A stretch of 64,000 nt of DNA from Ulota crispa (GCA_963920765.1 OY987247.1:13240471-13304470); one strand, 5' to 3'; positions 23,561 to 35,588 are shown, counted from the stretch's first letter. Numbers and translations: made by a program. The notes: a model not told the origin generated them from the letters alone.

Positions 23561-25378
23561 AGAGGGAGTACAATTAGACATCAAAATTTTTTTTTCTCTC
23601 GTTTCAAGCACCACGTGTTACTCAAATATTCATGACTTAATATTACTTTCAAACGTGACGGCCCTATTATGTACGCACGTATGTATTCAAAGGCAGAATC
23701 TTCGTAAGCAATAAATGAGGCGTACTCTTCTCACGATGACGGCTTGCATTCAATTCAGGAAGGAGGAGGATGAGACGAAATAAACACTAGATGAACAAAG
23801 TGCCGCGATTTTTCATTCATCCAACCAGACCCATCGTCTCGCAAGCAAGGCGAGGGGGACGGACATGAAAGCCAACCCCTCTCCACAGAAACAGAGTTCC
23901 ATGGCCATAGCTGCGATGGCGATGGCGATGGCGATGGCGACGCCTCCATAGCCACCACCACCACAACAACAACACTAGCAACATCATCATCGTCATAATC
24001 ATGAAGAAGCCGCGCACGCCGGACTCCCATCGTCTCACTTCTCGCCTCTCCTGGTAAGTCTCACGCCTCAATCGACGCTTCCGCTCTCAATCAATTCCCT
24101 CTTTCCTTTCATTCAACCATGTCGCAATCGCTTCTTCCCTGACGCTCGCCTTTTGGCCGATGATTGCGTGCGAGAGGTTAATTCTGGAGAGAGCGAGAGC
24201 GCGGAATTGAGGACGATTTAGGGTTGTATTACACGGGGAGATGCGTGGATTGCGTCTGCGTGTTAGAGATTGCGATATGTTTCGAGTTTGTGTCTTTGGA
24301 TTGCGTGTTAGGGCTCCTGATAATGGAGTCTGATTATTTCCTCTGTTTTGAGTCTTTTGACTGATTAATAGTGCTCGTTACTATTGCTTAGAGAGTCATA
24401 AACATGCATTTACTGGTGTGAGAGCGAAAGTTGATGTTGAAAATTCATGTTGATTACAAAATTGGAGTTTTTTTTTAAAATTCTGTAGGTGTGTTAGTAT
24501 AGGTGGCGTTTATTGCGGGCGCTGCTTTATCCAGATAGGTTGTTGGCATTGTGATTGTGGACGTGTTTTATAGACTGCTGCTAGTTTGTAGGGGAATTTT
24601 TAATTATGGCTTTTAGCGAGCTGCCGGTGTGATTGTGAAGGAATGGCTGAGGTTGTCATGCTTTAGTGACGTTACGGTTGCGTTTTTTTAAGAAGTAGTT
24701 ATCATCGTGCGATGAAGACGTCATCAGTTCTATCATGCAAAGTTGTGTACCGATTCGGCTTCGTGATCGTTATGTGTTCCAGGGTTAGAGTGTTTGTTTG
24801 TTACGCATGGCTGATCGTCGTGTGGTGGATAGTTTGTTTCCGCAGTTCTATCTTCGTCAAAGATGTTTGTGTTGATTACATTTCAGAGCGTCCAGTTTGT
24901 CTTTTTCGCATTGTTTTGGGTTGAACAAGAGGAGAGACGTTGTGTATGTGATTATTAGAGTAAAGAGCCATTTGTAGCTGTTCTGGTTTGTTCTTGTACC
25001 GATTGTGGTTAGGGACTCCTTTCCAGGAGTTTGTGTTCCTTCGGGACACATCCGTCAATTGTATCATCACCGAGCCTTACGGATTGTTTTCGTATCTATC
25101 AGTCCAGCTTATTCAATAATAGGTGGATGATGTAAGTCCTTGCGTTTGGGTGGTTGTAGTTCGCTACTTGAAAATTCGCTTATTCATGAATTGCTTCTGG
25201 AACGAACTTTTTCTGTGTGATTACGCTTCGTGCTAATGTTCTCTTTTACGGACGTCTTTGCGGAATGAGGGCATTGTGTCGGGAAGGTTTATTTTAGTTT
25301 TCTTTTTGGAGAACGAGGGCTACCTGAACACTCTCTGAGATGTTATGTTGCTCTGTTTTTTTGGATCATGCAGACTAA
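23561..25378 (+). promoter_or_regulatory. Promoter, 5'-UTR exon and 5'-UTR intron of the YTH gene
   Basis: A GC-richer block with (GATGGC)n at about 23,912-23,941 and (CCA)n/(CAA)n runs looks like a first exon. It ends at a strong donor CCTG|GTAAGT (24,053/24,054); the matching acceptor CATGCAG is at 25,367-25,373, leaving a 1,320-bp intron in the leader. An upstream ATG in this exon at about 24,001 opens a 17-codon frame that would terminate exactly across the splice junction (TG|A). The transcription start is not placed. Confidence 0.6.
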
Positions 25379-28300
25379 ATGATCAGGATGGCAGAGGATG
25401 ATGCAACACCACCACCTTTGGCCATGAAGGGATCGTCGTCGTCGTCGTCTCCTCTTGGAAACGAAGATAGGTCGGCCTTAGACGCTTTAGGTCGAATTGG
25501 AGAAAATGGAGCAGTTGCGAACAGATCTAGTAGAGCGATCGAGAGGCAAGCATCTTCACGGCGGAAAAACATGGACAAGAGCGTGCTTGACGACATAATG
25601 GGTGACCCCGATGATTTTCAAGACCTTGCGGATTGTGATCTGGCATCAGAAAGCGATGGTGGAAGACGGGCCGACGCAGTTAGAGCGCCGTAAGTAAGAG
25701 AAGGGCATTTGGAACTGCCAATCCTGCTTCCACACATGGTGTATGTATCTGGTTGTGGTCTTTGCCATCAGTTCCTGATTGTTTTGTGGGGAACATTGTC
25801 ACAAGATCTAATGATCATGACTGCTGTTATTACTCTCTTTATTTGAAGGAGAATATGTGACCACAATACATGTGGGCTGTAGTATATTTAGGTAGGTATT
25901 CAATTGTGTGAATGGGGACTGTTTTGTCAGTCTACGCAATTTTGTAGTTGGTAGTATGATGAATTTTGGAACATGGACAAAGGCTGGAATTTGCTCTTCC
26001 CATTTGTAGAATGCTAAGGTGGCTTTGTGTACATAGCCTCTGTGCCTGTGTGGAAGAGGTGCGCACTGGTTCTCAGAGACCTTACCACTAGCGTATATAA
26101 GGGCTTTTTAGTTGGCACTTGTGATGTATGGCAAACCGGTCATTGCTTCGTAGGTATGGCCTTAGTATCGACAGTTCTGGTTCTCTTGTTACCTTCAACT
26201 TTGAATGGAGGAGAAGACAATGTTCGGTTACAAGCTTTTTCATCGTCTTCTTGTATTTGAATCTTTTATTTGCTGCTGGTGTATGTTGCTAGAATGTAAA
26301 CGACGGTCATCAGCCGTTGTTCTATCTAGACGTTGGTGAGTTTCAAAGTAGAGATCTTCCCTGCTTTGAATTGTTCGCAGCACGGGATTAACTGCTCCCA
26401 CAGTTATTTTGCTCTTAAAAGCCTGTCAGATGTCATTTACAGCGGTATAACCTAGTGGCCGTACGGTTTTTTTTTTAATTACCTCGTTTCAATACAGGGC
26501 GCTAGATATTTGCATACAGGCTTGCAGGTTTCACCCCGTAGTAAATGATCCTGACGTTCTTCGTAAGCGCGCATTTTTTTTCCGTCAAGCTCTGCATCTT
26601 CACTTTGTGTCTCAGGCGTCTACTTGCACTCACCAGTATGTTGGAGTAGTAGTCACTGACATAATCTAGTTATAGACATCTGCATAGAGGTTTGTCAATC
26701 CAATTGATTTCCGAGGCATGGGTGTAACGTATCATGGTAGCTTTATTATACTGTTTGTGTCCGAGGAAAGTGTGTATTTCCAGGGTTGGATCAGCAATAC
26801 TCAAAGAGAGAAACTCGAGTGAAAAAACTTCATTGCTTTTAGTTGAGGGGCAATGTTTACTGGGTGTTAATCTTTGTTTAATAGTATCATCCTTATCCTT
26901 CTCTTGGGAGCTCTGCAGCCTTGAAGACGAAGCAGCAGATGGCAAATTGCAGCACTACACCGAACAGTCTGAGGTACGTTGTCTGGTTCTATCACTCGTA
27001 ATGCTGGCTTCGCCTTTGCTTTCTTGTCTACCTTGATGGGCAAAATCGTACAAGTGGATTCTTTCTTGTGTTTAGATAGCCTATTCTCTTAAAAATAGGA
27101 CATTCTCCAGACTTATTAGAATGAAGATCCAACCATAGAATCGGTTGTACTGGTATGCGCTGAGATATAATCGAACAGACCTCCGGAAAATGTTGTTGCT
27201 AAATTACTCATATAACTGGTTTTAGATCATTTTAAAAATTTCTCTTTGTACCGATTGCGTTGAAGCAGGATAGTGCAAGATACCTATCAGGAGAGGATGT
27301 CGGAAAGACGTCAAAAGTGCAGGAAGGCGAGGGAGTGCCAAAACCTTCTCATGGTTCAAGATCGTATTGTGGTGAAGGTGATTCTTTTAGTTTAATTTTT
27401 CTGTTGCGCCTATTGTCGTAGCCTAGCAGGAATAGCTTCAGTCTTTTCCTTTGGGGACTAAATTTGAATCTGTCATCTGCTGATTGATTGGCGCTTTACA
27501 AGACACCAGTTTTCCTGGTAATCATGCAAGTATTATTGTTCTCCAAGCACCGCGGGCAGTTTGTGCATGCTATCAAGTGCACAATTGAGGGATTCTCTCT
27601 CGGCAGGAAAAATGTCTTCGTATGTTATTTTGTTTTTGAATGAGAATCTTCTGCACACCGTTACAATATATCTTGCATTTGTTATAGAACATGCGATCTG
27701 AAACACTGACTGAGGAGTTCAACTGAAGCAGGGAACACTATCCTTGGTAGGGTTGGTCAACGTCCACATGCGGTCACTGGAGAGGATGATAGACTCCGCG
27801 TCATTGATGGAAACGTTGGAGACGCTCCTCGACATCATCGAAGTCATCACACCAGATACTTTATCATCAAGAGCTTGAATCATCATAATATAGAGAAGTC
27901 TATCGAGAAAGGAGTCTGGGCAACGCAGGCCATGAACGAAACAGTTTTGAATGAGGCCTTTGAGGTCAGCATATTGACATGTCCCAGCAGCTTCACGTTG
28001 TGATTTTTGGACCTTTGTGTTATTTTTTTTCTGCAGCTTTTCTAATTGAATTTGTGATATGATCTGTGTTACAGACCTCCGAGAAAGTCGTTTTAGTGTT
28101 TAGTGTCAACATGAGCAGCCATTTTCAAGGTTACGCACACATGACGTCTCCAATAGGACACCGTCGGGCAAATATCTGGAGTGAAGCCAACGAAGGTGCC
28201 AATCCATGGGGTGGTACTTTTCATGTAGAGTGGTTGCGGTTGTATGATTTGCCTTTCCAGAAGACTGTGCACTTGAAGAATCCACTGAATGCTTTTAAGC

Positions 28301-30359
28301 CTGTGAAGATTAGCCGAGATTGCCAGGTATAAAAATATTTGGTGCATGAGAGTTCCCTATTTTGAAAGCTTTGTAGACCTAGAAAATCCGCTTATGTTCC
28401 TACCTCCCTCAACGACGCATGCTTTTGATTGTAAGTGACTGTTTCTAAGTCCAATGGCTTTAAATCTGTTATTGTTCATGACAACGAATGAAGTTATGCG
28501 ATCTGAGAGTGTTCAGCTGGATTATTACTGTTGGCTAAGATTGAGTTTTCATTGCAGGAGCTCACACAAGCTATTGGTGCAGAGTTGTGTGCTTTGATTG
28601 ACGAGGGAGCTGATCGAGAGGGGAAACCAAAGCGGTAATTTGTGTGTTTGCTCCAATAACGTCATATCTTCACACATTCAGTATGACTATGCATGTGAAA
28701 GTACAGCTTTTCTTTTTCTTTTTCGTAGTGTCTTTCGAATTTCTTCACTAGCACTTACCGAACAGGATTACTCATGGCAGGAAGTTGGGGCCCCGTGACG
28801 TGGGTCACCAAGCTGGGAAGAGACCTCGAGATGTGATAGACGCAGTACAGAGGTCGCCAGTGCCGTTGGCTCCTCCAGCCAGGCCTCTAGTACCCCAAAT
28901 GTTTTCTCCTCACGTAGCTCTTTCCGAATCCTACCCACTCAAACCGATGATCAGGCCACCCAACGGACACACAATCAAAAACATGGACTTGGCAGGACCT
29001 CGTCGATCCTCCAAGTCCAAGTCCCCAGCTACTTCTGAGAATAGTGATTGGGCCAGAGGAAAAGACGGAGGTGTGGAAAAGGAGCGCATGCGCAGCAGCA
29101 GTAGCACTAGAAGTGGCGACGTGGGAATTGAAGAAGACCTCGTCAACATGGTCGAAATCTTCACCCTTGCTATCCATTTTCCCTTCAGTTTTGTGAATTA
29201 CAAATACATGTACAGCATGAGTTGGTTACCGAAACGGGGTCCTGATTCAAAAACGAATCTAGAAATTTTTGTTGTAATTGAGATTGTTTCCCTTTTAAGG
29301 TAGTGCGCTCTAAAATGGTTCACGCTCTAAAATGGTTCACCTGCTCAAATGTCCTGAGATTGTACATGTTGTTTTTTCATAGGCTTCAACAATGTACAAG
29401 TTCTGTACATTTGAAGAGGTGAACCATTTTAGAGACCTACGACCTTTCCACTTCAACATTTCATAATTAATTCCACAAAGCTCCAAAACATATGAAATAA
29501 CTTGGGTTAGACGTCAATTCCTCTTATCTTTCAAGGAAAATTTACTGAAAAATCTTTCAAGAAGTTACACAACCCAAAAGTTCAGTTTCAGCCCTTAGAT
29601 GGTCCATTTATGAGCACACTACCTTAAATTCCAATATTTGCTTTCACAGTTAGCAGGAGTCACAGTTTTGCAGGTTCTGGTCGGACTGACAATTCTGTTT
29701 TGTTCGACGCAGACGTATGAAGAGTATCTTCAACGCTATGGTCAAACACATGTAAGAGATTGCAACGGTTATCTCCAAGTAAGGCTCTCTCAAGCTGACT
29801 TTGAAACTTTGTTCGAAATACTCTTGCTATGAACAAAACTTAAGCTCCATAACTGCTTACAAATTGTAAGGATTTTTAGAGTTGAGAACCGATCATCTTG
29901 CAAGAATTGTCTCTTCAAGCAGGAAATCGGTATTCGTGAGAGTTAAATTTGCATACAACTGACCAAACTAAGTCGTTGTTTGAATCATCAGGAAGCTGGT
30001 CAATTGGGATACCCTAACAGCGTCCCTCAGTATAGAGGATGGATGGGCGGTGGGCCGAGTGCTGCCTACTCCAATGGTGATGCGTAAGTCCTCAAATTCT
30101 TAACTATAGGATATGCAAAACGTTATGTAAAACTCCATATTATGTTATGTAGTTACAATATTTTCTTATGATTCATGAGAAACCTGTCAAGTCGTTTAAC
30201 TTATGGACGTTTTTAAGAAAATTCTTGAATGTCTTTTGTTCTTGCAGGTATGCAAAATATGTTGCTAGCTGGTATGGTATGGGCCCAAATAACGGTGGTG
30301 TGCATGGGTATGAGGCGACCGATTATGGAATGGGTGCTTTGATGTACAAGAGATATTGA
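25379..30359 (+). CDS. YTH-domain m6A reader (YTHDC type, plant DCB-like)
   Basis: 549 aa from coding exons 25379-25689, 26919-26973, 27269-27377, 27732-27964, 28075-28326, 28558-28634, 28781-29150, 29713-29751, 29992-30083, 30248-30359; GT-AG, phases join. The YTH domain (about residues 195-350) starts RYFIIKSLNHHNIEKSIEKG and ends KPVKISRDCQ. The aromatic cage that holds N6-methyladenosine is visible: W in GVWATQ, W in ANIWSE and W in NPWGGTF. There are no CCCH zinc fingers, so it is not CPSF30-L; the DC-type second plant branch (Arabidopsis AT4G11970-like) fits better. The N-terminus has a Ser run and acidic DDIMGDPDDFQD; after the domain are a basic, Pro-rich, Ser-rich stretch, a TYEEYLQRYG motif and a Gly/Tyr-rich tail, suggesting disorder. 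ATG at 25,388 is an alternative start. A 329-bp MITE lies in the intron 29,151-29,712. Confidence 0.92.
29297..29625. mobile_element. 329-bp MITE in a YTH intron
   Basis: Terminal inverted repeats AAGGTAGTGCGCTC (29,297) and GAGCACACTACCTT (29,625). Internal 'gctctaaaatggttcac' occurs twice in tandem at the left and again inverted at about 29,420. The right half is shared with 35,589-35,928 and, more distantly, with the repeats at 125 and 4,740 ('agcccttagatggtccat'). It lies wholly in the intron between coding exons 7 and 8 and alters no coding base. Confidence 0.85.
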
Positions 30360-30844
30360 CTTGCGATTACCAATGGATAGAAACCTATCTTAATCTAGTC
30401 GATGCAAACAGGAGTTGCTGTAAAGGAATGTCCTTTTGTAGATTTTTGTGAAGACCATACTGATTTTACTTTTAAAGCAATTTTACTGCTACGGTTTGTA
30501 AAGGATTTATAGTACTTCTGTTTTGAGATCCCATTTGTTGCCATGGTTTTCTCAGGATTATGATATGTGACACTTTGTGACAGATAGATCTTGGACTTGT
30601 ACTACGCTGTCTAGGAATAGGATACCTACAATTTACTTTCACCTAGACTGTATTAATGACATTTTTTTGATAATGTACAGTTTTTCTCAGCGCCATTGCA
30701 GGACACCAGAAAGATCCGTGTCCTTAAATAATGTGTAGATTTGTCATGTCGTGGATTTCGTTGAGAACATTCAATTGTGGTCCCATCGTAGATATTGCGT
30801 TTCATTCCATATATGAGTGTTTTTATCAAGATATTTATTAACCC
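30360..30844 (+). other. 3' flank of the YTH gene
   Basis: Probably mostly 3' UTR. It ends where a TTAA-flanked element begins, so the element sits within about 490 bp of the stop codon. No terminator signal can be assigned. Confidence 0.5.
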
Positions 30845-31122
30845 TTAACCCTAAAGGACCAAAGTCACCTCGGGGTACTTTCGGGATTTCGGGCATGTAC
30901 TTATGGCTAAACTAATTTGTGTAATTTTTTGAAACTTTTATGGAAGATGGGGAATTCAAAGAACTGTGTGAGCATCTAATTTTTACCTCATTCCGACATT
31001 TATTGAAGAAGTTAAAAATGAATTTATGAGAATTTTAGTTTGGCGAGCAGCTCAAAATTTTTTTTAAAATTTGCATTTTTTAAAAATAAAAATTTGAGGT
31101 TAGTTCTCTAGACTTATGTATA

Positions 31123-32706
31123 CAATGATTCACAAAATCAAGTCAGTGTTTGGATATTTTTCATTAAATAAGTAATATTATCACATGGAATGAACAATCC
31201 AACATGTAGAAAATTGTTTCAAAAAGTAGAAGCTTTATTGATTATTTACATGGAAATTAAAAATAAAATACACATAATGTATGGAAGTACTAAATTTTGA
31301 AATCAAACCCTTCACTAACTCAGTTTTGGACTTGTGAGTCTATACACACTCAAAAATCAATTTACTTGCCCTATGCATAACCAATTGCTTGCACTTTTTG
31401 TGACATGCTCTCATAAAGGTTTTCACACTCAATGGAAGTGATAGAGTGGAAAATCTCAAACCGACGCTCTCACAATTCTAAAAGACCCTTTGGACGTGTT
31501 GATTAACAATTGAGCTTCCATTTTAGTGTTGCTCATGGGTGTTTTATAGGGTTTAGGTCAGGTGATTGAGTATGTCACTTTAAAACTTTGAAAAGTTGTT
31601 TAAACAATACTCTATCATTGTTTTGTTGTATGTTTCGGATTGTTGTCATGTTGAAAATGACTCTAGATGCATCTATGCCATACTTTGAAAAAATTTCATG
31701 TAGAGATTAGTCTCTAATACCTCACAACATATTGATTTATTGTACCTTCTATCTTGCAAATCAAACCAAGTCTAATTGCACTTATGCAATCCCAAACTGT
31801 TGTAAAACCTTTTCCATGGTTCACACTTTTCTTCATTGTTCAATCTACAAGACCCTCTTTGTCTCAATCCCAACATTAGTAACGACCATTTAAGCAAAAA
31901 TGATTGATTAGAGTCTCATCTCAAAAAATTACTTGCTTCCAATTTGCAATAGTCTAATTTTCAAGAGGTTTAGCAAAATTTAAACAAACTTAAATATTGT
32001 TTTTTGAAAAAAATGGTTTTTTCTTCTTCACGTAAAGCCTTTAAACTTGCAAATTCAATGCACATTGCATTGTCTGGACACTCATTTCATTGTTCTATTG
32101 TTGCCTAACAAATTTGAATGGTTTTGGAGCAATAATAAATCTTCTATGTGTCATTACTCACACATACCCTCCCTAAGTGGTTTAAAATTTTAGTTGATTA
32201 TCCTTCTATAAATAGTTTAGAATAAAAAAGACATTACTTTTGGATTCTCTCAACACAAGACTGACTAACAACAACTATTTTGTTACACTTTTGTGATTTT
32301 CTGGTTTTGTAGCAATGATATTACAATATTTTTTTATATTTTAAATAATTGCCTAATCATGTTATGGAATAATTAAAAGTGCAATTTACTATTAGGGAAG
32401 GAGTAGAAACACTCTTTCCTACTTATAACACTCACAACTAAATTTAAGTTCTATGATATATTGTCAATATAAGGAGGAGATGGAGATATAGACATGCAGG
32501 ACCAAAAGTGAGTCAGTGAGTGACTCTCCTTTGAAAAGAAATATCTCAATCACTGTTGCAAAATTTTTATTGAGGTTTCCTTGCATTAGTAGGTACTTGG
32601 ATACCTTTAATCTACTCTTTATGACACTTGAAAATATTTATTAATGCACTTGATATGACAATTTATATTAAGTAACAGTAAACACTGACTTAGTTTTGTG
32701 AGTCAC
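31123..32706 (-). mobile_element. Tc1/mariner-type transposon, about 1.58 kb
   Basis: Inverted terminal repeats of about 30 bp: ATGATTCACAAAATCAAGTC on the left and the complement GTGACTCACAAAACTAAGTC on the right, both running into CAGTGTTT. It is flanked by TA on each side (31,121-31,122 and 32,707-32,708), the Tc1/mariner target duplication; deleting it rebuilds 'cttatgtatatgtggg', exactly the complement of the intact hairpin arm. Length and ends are typical of a full Tc1-size element. The interior carries a decayed transposase on the minus strand. Confidence 0.9.
31380..32330 (-). pseudogene. Tc1-like transposase, decayed
   Basis: Read on the minus strand, fragments in Tc1 order are: CISAIRLGLICKIEGTINQY (the 'VWGC...G.L..I.GT.N...Y' block), FQHDNNPKHTTK (the second catalytic Asp block, normally QQDN.PKHT), and SPDLNPIK followed by ATLKWKL (the block around the final catalytic Glu). 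The final catalytic Glu position holds Lys (NPIK for NPIE), and stops and frameshifts interrupt the frame, so it is dead. The motif set is the DD34E Tc1 branch rather than the DD39D mariner branch usual in flowering plants. Limits are approximate; the N-terminal DNA-binding part was not recognised. Confidence 0.82.
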
Positions 32707-33152
32707 TATATGTGGGAAGCTTTGAATCATTCAATTCTAATTGATGAGATGAAAGTTATGAGAAGTTTTAGTTTGCGGCTAGGTGTGGAGAATCTCAAAA
32801 CAATGCCTACACGCAAACTAAAACTTCTCATAACTTTCACCTCATTAATTAGAATTGAATGATTCAAAGCTTCCCACATATACATAAGTCTAAAGAACTA
32901 ACCTTGAATTTTTATTTAAAAAATGCAATTTTTAAAGAAGTTTTCGGGCAGCCCCCCAAACTAAAATTCTCATCAATTCATTTTTAACTTCTTCTATAAA
33001 TGTCGGAATGAGGAAAAAATTAGATGCCCACAAAAGTCTTTGAATTCCCCATCTCCCATAAAAGTTTCAAAAAATCACGCAAAGTAGTTTAGCCATAGGT
33101 ACGTGCCCAAAATCCCATTTGTCCCCAAAAAGGGGGCTTGGTCCTTTAGGGG

Positions 33153-33513
33153 TTAAGGGACAGATGGATCACCATGGCTTGCCTTGCTTGTAGCATTCTA
33201 CAGTGTTTTGCACATGGGCACCAATAGTATTGCTTCAAAAAGTTGGAAAAGTCAATAGTGCATGGTGCCCTCATGAAAATTGCAAGAAGGGTAGCTTGGG
33301 AGCTAACACTAGGTTTCTGAATCCTATCACAATTTGGGTCACAAAAAACAATGAATGCATCTCTAGAGGTAATTTTTTGTCTTCCATGATGGACCATGTG
33401 TTTATGGCCACATCTGAAAAAAAATCAGATGAAAAACGACTTTTTTTTTAATCATAGAATCTTTTTTCAGAGCTAGAGGATGTTTTCTGTCCTCCTTGAC
33501 ATTTAGGGGTTAA
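33153..33513. mobile_element. 361-bp TTAA-flanked element
   Basis: It lies between TTAA at 33,153 and TTAA at 33,510; the right end is GACATTTAGGGGTTAA. An inverted copy is at 43,262-43,617 and a partial one near 53,416-53,556 (shared 'ccatgatgga', 'catgtgtttatgg', 'gaaaaacgactt', 'gaggacg'). Its left TTAA is shared with the adjoining hairpin element, so one element inserted at, or next to, the end of the other. Confidence 0.8.
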
Positions 33514-33562
33514 GATTACTAATGCTATGACGTCTCATTTTCACATTTTGGGTAAGTTGACT

Positions 33563-33660
33563 AAGGTAGGAGGCTCTAATTTGGAGCGGGCGTTTTGAAT
33601 GGACCATGTAGTGGCTCTAATTCGGAGCAGGTATTTTGAATGGACCATATAGGGGTCACA
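33563..33660. repeat. Truncated AAGGTAG-family MITE
   Basis: The left terminus AAGGTAGGAGGCTCTAATTT matches 35,589. It is followed by two near-copies of a unit around 'tttgaatggaccat'. No matching right end was found; only the left part remains or the right has diverged. Confidence 0.55.
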
Positions 33661-35588
33661 AAAACATTTCTTGAATGGGTCACATTTTTTATGTTGAGAA
33701 ATTGTACTTGTGTATGCTTCATTTTAGGAACTTAACCCCAAAAGGATGTTGTTGTATTGTATATGTTTTCTTGTGTTGTATACGGTTGGAGTGTTTGGGT
33801 AGCATATGAATCCCATTGGAGGCTTGGAGCTGTAAATTTTAACCCAAGTCATAAGCATACTACCAATCAATTACAAAGTTTTGGAGAATTTTTGACATTT
33901 GTCATGAAACCATTTCTTCAAGTACTAAATGATTCTTGTATGAATACAACCAACACTTTTGGTAGGCAACATCCTTTAGGGGAGAGGTACATGAGCCATT
34001 GTTGAGTGTGTTTATTGGTCCTAATTGTGTTCAAATTTGTCTTTCACTAAAATATAGATATATGTCATATTAAAATAAATGAAAACGTGTTCTCAATCAT
34101 GATTTGAGTATTAGAGTATGGGATGGGTGCTTGCACGTGTTAAGAGCTTTATTGGAGCATTCTTGGCTTTGTAGTGGTTGCTTTTAGGACTCATGTGCTT
34201 CATTTACAAGTTGCGTTTGCATCATGAATGCTACCTCATACGGAGTATGATCAAGAATAGCTATCCTATGCACTTTTGCTTTGATAAATTGTAGTTAATG
34301 CATACTAACACACAAAATTTCAAATTAAACAAACACATAATTGTCTTTTATTTGGCTTTCTACCAAAACTATTTCCATTTTACCATTGACTTTTCTACAA
34401 AAGCGCATAATCCTTGATCTGCTCCATTTACAAGCCACCTCGGGTGGAAAAGTAGAGTTTCTTTACAAACACGTGTAAAAGTAATATTGTTGCCGTTTAT
34501 TTTAGCATTGCTCACTTGTATCCTCCTCCATAGTTCTACACCAAATAGTGCATTTAGGTTGCCTCAACAATTAGATTGCCTTACCTTGGAAAGTTACTTC
34601 ATGACCCACCACTTGCCCACTTGGAAGTGCATGCAACTCTTTATATATTTAGGTTTGACTTGGTTTACAACTTGGATGTTGCTAGTTTGTCTTTCTACAG
34701 TGTTTTAGTAGTTGCCAAGCCTTTCAAAAACTATTTATTACAATAATTACTGCTGAAATTACTGTAGCAGCAATAAGTATTTAAATAGTGCAGAATGTCA
34801 AGAAATTAGTATGGAGCAACCTAAATACACGATTTGGTATAGGTTAAAGAAGGGTCTCCAAATCCAAAAGTGAAGTCATGATTTCCTAATTCAATCAATC
34901 TCTTGATGGTAAATATCTAAATTATTACATTTTTGTGGCAAATTAAAAATTAGAGCTTTCACACCTTGATCTTACATCAATGTATGTGCAGTAGACCAAG
35001 CCGTGAAATTAGGACAAGGGTGGAAAACCTCAGCATATCTTACGTAATAATCTTTCCTTGTGTTGGAGTTGGTCAATTTCATCTTGAAGCGTGATCCTAA
35101 TCAAAATTAAAGTTATTGAATTTAAATATAAATGGTCCAAATTCAGTCTCTTGATGATAAATATCTGGAGTATTATATTTTTTGCTTAGTCAAAAAGTTG
35201 GATTTTTCCCCTTGGCCCCACATAATGGTATGGCATCTCACCCCAATCCTAAGAGTGTCAACTTCTGAATTGTGAGTGATGGATGACATCAAACACATAG
35301 AATAGGTCCTACATGACATGGATGCATGAAATGGATGAAGTACTTACAAGCATGATTATAAAAAAAAATTGTATGTTCTATGAGACTAGTTTGATCATAA
35401 AATGTTTTATGGATTTTGTGCAAAAGGCTTGAAAATCAAATACATGTGTAGATGGAAGAAAAAGAAAAAGAAAATACTTTACAAAAAACGGAGAAGGTCT
35501 TGTGTTTGGAATTTTCTTAGGTCATAGTTTATTTTGTCTCAAAAGCTATAAACATGAATTTTGACAAATGTGGAAAACTAACCTATAT
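33661..35588. other. Intergenic, nothing identified
   Basis: AT-rich spacer of about 1.9 kb. Short open frames (33,757-34,005; 34,487-34,708) are unrecognised. 'tcttgatg(g/a)taaatatct' recurs at about 34,910 and 35,150, hinting at an old local duplication. Confidence 0.45.

Larger units (their letters stand above)
30845..33156. mobile_element. TTAA-flanked hairpin element split by a Tc1-type insertion
   Basis: Ends are TTAACCCTAAAGGACC (30,845) and GGTCCTTTAGGGGTTAA (33,156). Removing the 1,584-bp insertion and one TA leaves about 726 bp, matching the 736-bp hairpin at 9,041-9,776 in length and sequence ('gatggggaattcaaaga', 'gggaagctttgaatca', 'gagatgaaagttatgag'). Its two arms are inverted repeats meeting near 32,795. 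The intact right arm ('acatatacataagtc') gives the pre-insertion sequence of the left arm. It abuts a further TTAA element sharing the TTAA at 33,153-33,156. Confidence 0.87.

Noticed and set aside
28785..29303. 172-codon frame considered as a separate gene
   Set aside because: It is the reading frame of a YTH exon running on into its intron; the donor at 29,150/29,151 joins in frame to TYEEYLQRYG.
28887..29303. Minus-strand open frames opposite the YTH exon
   Set aside because: Shadow frames of a real exon.
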